This document shows, one piece after another, positions 58,853 through 64,000 of a stretch of 64,000 nt of DNA. The translations under genes and the position numbers were made by a program. The notes under the pieces are model-generated. The model ran no database searches, had not been told where the DNA came from, and saw only the letters and a program-made list of their open reading frames with translations. Where the stretch lies: assembly GCF_000797445.1 (NCBI RefSeq), contig NZ_JSWF01000024.1, positions 97,027 through 161,026 on the forward strand, in the 5' to 3' direction. Position 1 is the stretch's first letter; each line of letters opens with the position of its first letter. Origin of the DNA: Lacinutrix jangbogonensis. GTDB lineage: Bacteria > Bacteroidota > Bacteroidia > Flavobacteriales > Flavobacteriaceae.

Positions 58853-61048
58853 ATGGAATTACAAAAATTTTATTACGATAATAAAATCGTTAGCAAATTC
58901 ATCATCGCTACACTTTTTTGGGGCATTATAGGAATGACAGTGGGCTTACTATTAGCTTTCATGTTTTTATTTCCTAACCTTACAGATGGCATCTCTTGGT
59001 TAAGTTTTGGTCGGTTACGCCCATTACACACAAATGCCGTAATTTTCGCCTTTGTAGGTAATGCTATTTTTGCTGGTGTATATTATTCTACACAGCGCTT
59101 ATTAAAAGCACGTATGTGGAAAGACTGGTTAAGTAGTCTTAACTTTTGGGGATGGCAAGCTATTATTGTTGGAGCTGCCATAACATTGCCTTTAGGTTAC
59201 ACAACCTCTAAAGAATATGCCGAATTAGAATGGCCTTTCGATATTGCTATTGCATTAATTTGGGTTGCCTTTGGTGCAAACTTAATAGGGACCATACTCA
59301 AAAGAAGACAACGCCATTTATATGTCGCTATCTGGTTCTATTTGGCAACATTTGTAACCGTTGCGGTACTTCATATTGTAAACAGTATGGAATTACCTGT
59401 AAGCGCACTTAAGAGTTATTCTGCTTATGCTGGAGTTCAAGATGCATTAGTACAATGGTGGTATGGACACAATGCAGTAGCATTCTTCCTTACTACGCCT
59501 TTTTTAGGATTAATGTATTATTTTGTACCTAAAGCTGCCAATAGACCTGTGTATTCTTATAGACTTTCTATTGTACACTTTTGGTCTTTAATCTTCATTT
59601 ACATTTGGGCTGGACCACACCACTTATTATATTCTGCGCTTCCAGATTGGGCACAAAATTTAGGTGTAGCGTTCTCCATAATGCTTTTAGCGCCTTCTTG
59701 GGGAGGAATGATTAACGGTTTATTAACCTTACGTGGTGCTTGGGATAAAGTACGTACAGATCCTACTCTTAAATTTATGGTTGTTGCTATTACTGGTTAT
59801 GGTATGGCAACCTTTGAAGGCCCATTATTATCTTTAAAAAATGTTAATGCTATTGCTCACTTTAGTGATTGGATTATTGCTCACGTTCACGTTGGTGCGC
59901 TGGCATGGAATGGTTTCTTCACCTTTGGTATGATCTATTGGATGGCTCCAAAACTTTTTAAAACGAAGCTATGGTCCACAGGATTAGCTAATGTTCATTT
60001 TTGGATTGGTACTTTAGGTATTATTCTTTACGCATTACCATTATATGTTGCTGGATTTGTACAAGCGTCAATGTGGAAACAATTTAATCCAGATGGTACT
60101 TTAACTTATGGTAACTTCTTAGAAACAGTAACTCAAATTATGCCAATGTACTGGATGCGTGCTATTGGTGGTACTCTATTTATTACAGGTGCCTTAATTG
60201 GTGTATATAATATTATCATGACTGCGCGTTCTGGTAGCAAAGTAACAGATGAGTTAGCAGAAGCCGCTCCATTACAAAAAGTAACTCAAAAACGTACTAA
60301 CAAAGAGGCATACCATACTTGGTTAGAAAGACGACCAGTTAAATTAACAATATTTGCTACAATAGCTATTTTAATTGGTGGGATGGTACAAATAATCCCG
60401 TCGTTAATTGTAGACGACTATATACCAGTTATATCTAGTGTTAAACCTTATTCTCCCCTTGAGTTAGAAGGTAGAGATATCTATATTAGAGAAGGTTGTG
60501 TAGGTTGTCACTCACAAATGGTACGTCCGTTTAGAAGTGAAGTAGAACGCTATGGAGAATACTCTAAAGCAGGAGAATATGTTTACGATCACCCATTTCT
60601 TTGGGGAAGTAAACGTACAGGTCCAGATTTAATGCGTATTGGAGGAAAATATAGTGATAACTGGCATCTAAATCATTTCTACGATCCGCAGAGTACTTCA
60701 TCTGGCTCAATTATGCCATCTTATAAGTGGTTAATAAAAAATGCCCTTGATAAAGACTTAACAGAAACTAAAATGGAAGCTATGGTGACTCTAGGTGTAC
60801 CATATACAGAAGAAGAAATAGCTAGAGCTCAAGAATGGATGGACGAACAAGGTACTCAAATTGAGAAAAATCTTTATAGTGATCCTGATTTTGCTAAAAC
60901 TTATGAAGCAGATAAACAGTACGCAAAAGAAAATGGTGAAGCCTTTATAGAAATGCGTAATCGCGAAGTGGTTGCAGTAATTGCATATTTACAGCGCTTA
61001 GGAACAGATATTAAAATTAAAAATGCAGGCGATACTGCACTTAAATAA
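58853..61048 (+). CDS. ccoNO: cbb3-type cytochrome c oxidase, fused subunits I and II (CcoN-CcoO)
   Basis: High-affinity terminal oxidase. 731 residues: residues 1-480 are CcoN with haem and copper ligands in 'LRPLHTNAVIFAF', 'WWYGHNAVAFFL', 'AGPHHLLY' and 'AHVHVGALAWNGF'. Residues about 500-731 are CcoO, a monohaem cytochrome c with 'CVGCHSQMVRPF' (about 549) and axial Met in 'SIMPSYKWL'. Fusion of N and O is usual in Bacteroidota. It shares an operon with ccoS and ccoQP. Confidence 0.96.
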   Translation: MELQKFYYDNKIVSKFIIATLFWGIIGMTVGLLLAFMFLFPNLTDGISWLSFGRLRPLHTNAVIFAFVGNAIFAGVYYSTQRLLKARMWKDWLSSLNFWGWQAIIVGAAITLPLGYTTSKEYAELEWPFDIAIALIWVAFGANLIGTILKRRQRHLYVAIWFYLATFVTVAVLHIVNSMELPVSALKSYSAYAGVQDALVQWWYGHNAVAFFLTTPFLGLMYYFVPKAANRPVYSYRLSIVHFWSLIFIYIWAGPHHLLYSALPDWAQNLGVAFSIMLLAPSWGGMINGLLTLRGAWDKVRTDPTLKFMVVAITGYGMATFEGPLLSLKNVNAIAHFSDWIIAHVHVGALAWNGFFTFGMIYWMAPKLFKTKLWSTGLANVHFWIGTLGIILYALPLYVAGFVQASMWKQFNPDGTLTYGNFLETVTQIMPMYWMRAIGGTLFITGALIGVYNIIMTARSGSKVTDELAEAAPLQKVTQKRTNKEAYHTWLERRPVKLTIFATIAILIGGMVQIIPSLIVDDYIPVISSVKPYSPLELEGRDIYIREGCVGCHSQMVRPFRSEVERYGEYSKAGEYVYDHPFLWGSKRTGPDLMRIGGKYSDNWHLNHFYDPQSTSSGSIMPSYKWLIKNALDKDLTETKMEAMVTLGVPYTEEEIARAQEWMDEQGTQIEKNLYSDPDFAKTYEADKQYAKENGEAFIEMRNREVVAVIAYLQRLGTDIKIKNAGDTALK

Positions 61049-61058
61049 AACTAAAACG

Positions 61059-61250
61059 ATGTTCAAATTTATAAAAGGTAATCTAGAGCAAATAGATGGA
61101 GTGGAAATTTATCCAATAATATCTCTATTAATATTCTTCATCTTTTTCGCAGGTTTATTTTTGTGGGTTTTTACCGCAAAAAAATCACATATCGAAACGG
61201 TTAGTAATATTCCATTGGAAGACGACACCATTAATACTAATAACGACTAA
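61059..61250 (+). CDS. ccoQ: CcoQ-like small subunit of cbb3 oxidase
   Basis: 63 residues from ATG 61059 ('MFKFIKGNLEQIDGVEIYPI'). One membrane helix ('ISLLIFFIFFAGLFLWVF') and an acidic tail. The longer frame from 61023 overlaps ccoNO and is not favoured. Identified by position between ccoNO and ccoP and by its FixQ-like shape. Two bases before ccoP. Confidence 0.85.
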   Translation: MFKFIKGNLEQIDGVEIYPIISLLIFFIFFAGLFLWVFTAKKSHIETVSNIPLEDDTINTNND

Positions 61251-61252
61251 CT

Positions 61253-62194
61253 ATGAAAACTACAGCATCATTTATAAGACTATTACTCTTTTTTATAGTA
61301 GCCCTAATACTAATTGAATGGGTTTATGATACAGGAGACAAATGGGCCATGTTTACACAACCATTATTTTGGGGAATTATTGGTACCGCAATGTTATTTG
61401 CAGTGGCCTTTGAGATCTGTGTAGAAGCATTAAAAACTGTATTGTTTAAAACTTTAACTAATGACCAACAAACAAGTTATTTGTCTAAAGAAGCACTAAA
61501 AAAAGAAAACCAGTTTAAATGGATAAGTGAAACCTACAAGAAATCTTTAGGAACTAAAGAAATGGAAGAGGAACACGAAATAATCTTAGACCACGATTAC
61601 GATGGTATCAAAGAATTAGATAATGATCTTCCACCATGGTGGGTTTACATGTTCTATGCAACAATAATTTTTGCAGTTGTGTATTGGGTACGTTTTGAAG
61701 TAGTAAATGATTACAGTCAAGCAGAAGAATATGATATCGCAGTAGCAGAAGCTAAAGCTGAAATTGAAGAATGGAAAAAAACAGCTAAAGATTTAGTAGA
61801 TGTTAATTCTGTTATTTTACTAACAGATGCTTCAGACTTAAAAGCTGGACAAAATATTTTCACAACCAACTGTGTAGCTTGTCATAAAGCAGATGGTGGT
61901 GGTGGTATTGGACCAAACTTAACAGATAAGCACTGGATTTCGGGTGGTGGAATTAAAGATGTTTTTAGAACTATTTCTGAAGGTGGTCGTGCAGGAAAAG
62001 GTATGATTTCTTGGAAATCTGAATTAAAACCAGCAGAAATGGCACAAGTAGCTAGTTATGTACTAACGTTTCAAGGTACAACACCTGCTGAACCTAAAGT
62101 TGCTGAAGGAGATATTTGGTTAGATCCCAATGCCCCAATAGAAACAACTGAAACTATTCAAGAAGTAGCAACAGATTCTACTGCTGTAGAATAA
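61253..62194 (+). CDS. ccoP: cbb3 oxidase subunit III (CcoP), monohaem form
   Basis: 313 residues. Two N-terminal helices, then 'DHDYDGIKELDNDLPPWWVY' with the helix that anchors CcoP, and one cytochrome c domain with 'CVACHKADGGGGIGPNLTD' (CxxCH at about 206-210) and axial Met in 'GKGMISW'. Proteobacterial CcoP has two haem c; only one is present here, as is common in Bacteroidota. Confidence 0.93.
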   Translation: MKTTASFIRLLLFFIVALILIEWVYDTGDKWAMFTQPLFWGIIGTAMLFAVAFEICVEALKTVLFKTLTNDQQTSYLSKEALKKENQFKWISETYKKSLGTKEMEEEHEIILDHDYDGIKELDNDLPPWWVYMFYATIIFAVVYWVRFEVVNDYSQAEEYDIAVAEAKAEIEEWKKTAKDLVDVNSVILLTDASDLKAGQNIFTTNCVACHKADGGGGIGPNLTDKHWISGGGIKDVFRTISEGGRAGKGMISWKSELKPAEMAQVASYVLTFQGTTPAEPKVAEGDIWLDPNAPIETTETIQEVATDSTAVE

Positions 62195-62265
62195 TACTAA
62201 AAAATATAGTTACATTAGTTCATACCTGTAAAAAATCAGGTTAACAGTAAGCAAAGAACACTAAA

Positions 62266-63687
62266 ATGGCAGAACAAGGTCAAGACAATTTTAGAGATTC
62301 AATAGGAACTCTTAATAAAGAAGGCAAACGAGCCTGGGTGTTTCCAAAAAAGCCAGACGGTAAATGGTACACGTATAGAAAATATGTAAGCTACATATTA
62401 CTTGTTTTCCTATTCTCTGCTCCTTTTATAAAAATTAATGGTAATCAGTTTTTGATGTTCAACGTTTTAGAACGTCGTTTTAATATTTTTGGTTACCCAT
62501 TTTGGCCTCAGGATTTTCATCTGTTTGTAATCATGATGATTATTGGTGTTGTATTCGTTATTTTATTTACTGTAGCTTTTGGTCGTATATTTTGTGGCTG
62601 GATATGCCCACAAACCATTTTTATGGAAATGGTTTTTAGACGCATAGAATACTGGATAGATGGAGACCGTGGTAAACAGATTCGTCTTAAAAAAATGCCT
62701 TGGAATGCAGAGAAAATAAAAAAAAGGGTATTAAAATGGATTATCTTTTTTATTATTTCATTTCTAATTGCCAATGTCTTTTTAGCGTATCTTATTGGTA
62801 GTGATCAATTATTGCGTTATATCTTAGAAGGGCCTTTTAAAAACGTTAACACCCTTATTTCATTATTAATTTTCACCGGAGTATTCTACTTTATATTTGC
62901 TTGGTTTAGAGAGCAAGTTTGTATAATTGCTTGTCCCTATGGACGACTACAAGGCGTTTTACTCGATAATAAATCTATTATTGTTGCTTACGATCATAAA
63001 CGTGGCGAAAAAGAAGCTGGTCGTGCAAAATTCAAAAAAAATGAAGACAGACCTGCCACTGGAAAAGGTGACTGTATCGATTGCTTTCAATGTGTAAACG
63101 TTTGCCCAACAGGAATTGATATAAGAAATGGAACACAATTAGAATGTATAAACTGTACTGCTTGTATCGATGTATGCGACGATATGATGGAAAAGGTAGA
63201 TCTGCCAAAAGGTCTTATTCGTTATGCCAGTGAAGATGACATTGAAAAAGAGGAGAAATTTAAATTCACTCCACGTTTAAAAGGTTATTGTGCTGTATTA
63301 GGTATTTTAATTGCAGTATTAATAGGCATGCTATTTTTACGTAATGATGTAGAAGCAAATATCCTTCGTCTTCCTGGACAATTATACGAGCACAAGGCAG
63401 GTAATATGATTAGTAACGTTTACACCTTTAAACTGGTAAATAAAACTGTTGACGATATCGAGAATATTACTTTTAAATTACTATCACATAAAGGTACAAT
63501 TAAACTGGTTTCTCATGGCACTTTTAAAGTTGAAGGACAAGGTCTTGCTGAAGGCACTTTATTTGTTGAAGTAAACGCTAGTGCACTTAAAGGCGATAAA
63601 GATAGGATAGAGATTGGTATTTATAGTGGCGATACATTAATAGAAACCACTACTACTGCCTTTTTAGGACCTCGAAGTTATAAGTAA
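62266..63687 (+). CDS. ccoG: cbb3 oxidase accessory protein CcoG (4Fe-4S, membrane)
   Basis: 473 residues with about five membrane helices, 'CGWICPQTIFMEMVF' near 110-125, 'EQVCIIACPYGRLQGV', two 4Fe-4S motifs 'CIDCFQCVNVCP' and 'CINCTACIDVCDDMM', and a C-terminal beta domain. It reduces copper for cbb3 assembly. A structured RNA lies between it and ccoH. Confidence 0.95.
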   Translation: MAEQGQDNFRDSIGTLNKEGKRAWVFPKKPDGKWYTYRKYVSYILLVFLFSAPFIKINGNQFLMFNVLERRFNIFGYPFWPQDFHLFVIMMIIGVVFVILFTVAFGRIFCGWICPQTIFMEMVFRRIEYWIDGDRGKQIRLKKMPWNAEKIKKRVLKWIIFFIISFLIANVFLAYLIGSDQLLRYILEGPFKNVNTLISLLIFTGVFYFIFAWFREQVCIIACPYGRLQGVLLDNKSIIVAYDHKRGEKEAGRAKFKKNEDRPATGKGDCIDCFQCVNVCPTGIDIRNGTQLECINCTACIDVCDDMMEKVDLPKGLIRYASEDDIEKEEKFKFTPRLKGYCAVLGILIAVLIGMLFLRNDVEANILRLPGQLYEHKAGNMISNVYTFKLVNKTVDDIENITFKLLSHKGTIKLVSHGTFKVEGQGLAEGTLFVEVNASALKGDKDRIEIGIYSGDTLIETTTTAFLGPRSYK

Positions 63688-63716
63688 AACAGACTGATTG
63701 AGGTTTGAAAAACAGT

Positions 63717-63812
63717 AAACTAGCCCGCGTGAAGGATAAAAGAGGAAATCCCACAGCGCGGACGCGCGAGGAATTGAAACGTATAGCCTGACCCTTGTGG
63801 TCACGCCCAAAC
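63717..63812 (+). ncRNA. Structured RNA element, Flavo-1-like
   Basis: 'TAGCCCGCGTGAAGGAT' and 'TAGCCTGACCCTTGTGG' + 'TCACGCCC' are the conserved ends of an RNA motif seen repeatedly in flavobacterial intergenic regions, which I match from memory to Flavo-1. GCGTGA (63727-63732) pairs with TCACGC (63801-63806), GGAT pairs with ATCC inside, and a GC-rich hairpin lies near 63755-63768. It sits in the 150-bp gap between ccoG and ccoH. The function of the motif is unknown. Confidence 0.65.
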
Positions 63813-63837
63813 AGATAAAAGATAAAACACAAGCATT

Positions 63838-64000
63838 ATGAAATGGAATTGGGGAAACAGGAAATAGTAGTTGTCATAATAGCATTTATGAGTTTTATTT
63901 TATTTTTAGTGATTAAAATGACAACTAACACAGAATATTGGTCACGATTTAGTTACGGATGAATACTACGCTAAAGAAATGCTATACCAGACAGAAATTG
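63838..64000 (+). pseudogene. ccoH: FixH/CcoH family protein, partial, with multiple indels
   Basis: Expected next gene of the cco cluster. ATG 63838 gives 'MKWNWG', then stops at 63865. A second frame carries the membrane helix 'IVVVIIAFMSFILFLVIKMT', and the first frame returns with 'HDLVTDEYYAKEMLYQTEI', the FixH signature. Removing one A near 63855 and one near 63863 gives 'WGTGIVVV', the family sequence, and dropping a T near 63939 restores the last part; a single missing base plus the extra T also works. The gene continues beyond the right edge. Confidence 0.8.

Overview
The window is a piece of an AT-rich chromosome from the family Flavobacteriaceae (Bacteroidota), probably a marine member. 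The evidence is a secreted leucine-rich-repeat/adhesin protein, a laminarinase-like GH16 enzyme with a type IX secretion (T9SS) sorting domain, the Bacteroidota promoter element TAnnTTTG in front of several genes, a fused cbb3 oxidase CcoN-CcoO, the conserved block dgk-ftsK-lolA-lptF/G-ribBA, and a Flavo-1-like structured RNA. The genus cannot be fixed by reading alone.

Layout. 1-4288 is the N-terminal part of a giant secreted adhesin that runs off the left edge. 4.6-16.9 kb holds housekeeping genes (adenine deaminase, DsbD, TilS, PabB, a DEAD-box helicase), a secreted esterase with a (GATT)9 microsatellite just before its start codon, an ExbB-like membrane protein, and a LytS/LytTR two-component pair. 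17-25 kb has FabV, lipoamide dehydrogenase, a CPBP-family membrane protein, an Lrp regulator divergent from a methionine gamma-lyase-like enzyme, a membrane-bound hydrolase and an NhaC antiporter. 25-31 kb is rich in oxidative-stress genes (peroxiredoxin, thioredoxin, CbpA/CbpM, KatG, Tpx). 31-38.5 kb is the conserved cell-envelope and riboflavin block. 38.5-43 kb has GH16, a DegT aminotransferase, a nitroreductase, a thioesterase and tRNA-Ser(TGA).

43-50.7 kb is a five-gene minus-strand copper/heavy-metal efflux operon (HYC_CC_PP protein, CusA, TolC, metal-binding lipoprotein, CusB). 50.9-54 kb is a compact nitric-oxide-stress module: Rrf2 regulator, Ric/ScdA, a histidine-rich membrane protein resembling a reduced haem-copper oxidase, and a hemerythrin. 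54.3-64 kb is the microaerobic respiration region: universal stress protein, Crp/Fnr regulator, then ccoI-ccoS-ccoNO-ccoQ-ccoP-ccoG, a structured RNA and ccoH. Three near-identical TGA-N6-TCA palindromes, each 29-30 bp upstream of a TAnnTTTG-like box, tie the Crp/Fnr gene to its neighbours as a local regulon.

Four conserved genes are frameshifted. tilS, nhaC and ric each lack one A in a coding-strand A7 run, and ccoH has several indels in its first 110 bases. The repeated pattern points to homopolymer sequencing errors or to slippage-rescued genes rather than to four independent losses. No phage, integrase, transposase, CRISPR array or rRNA was seen.
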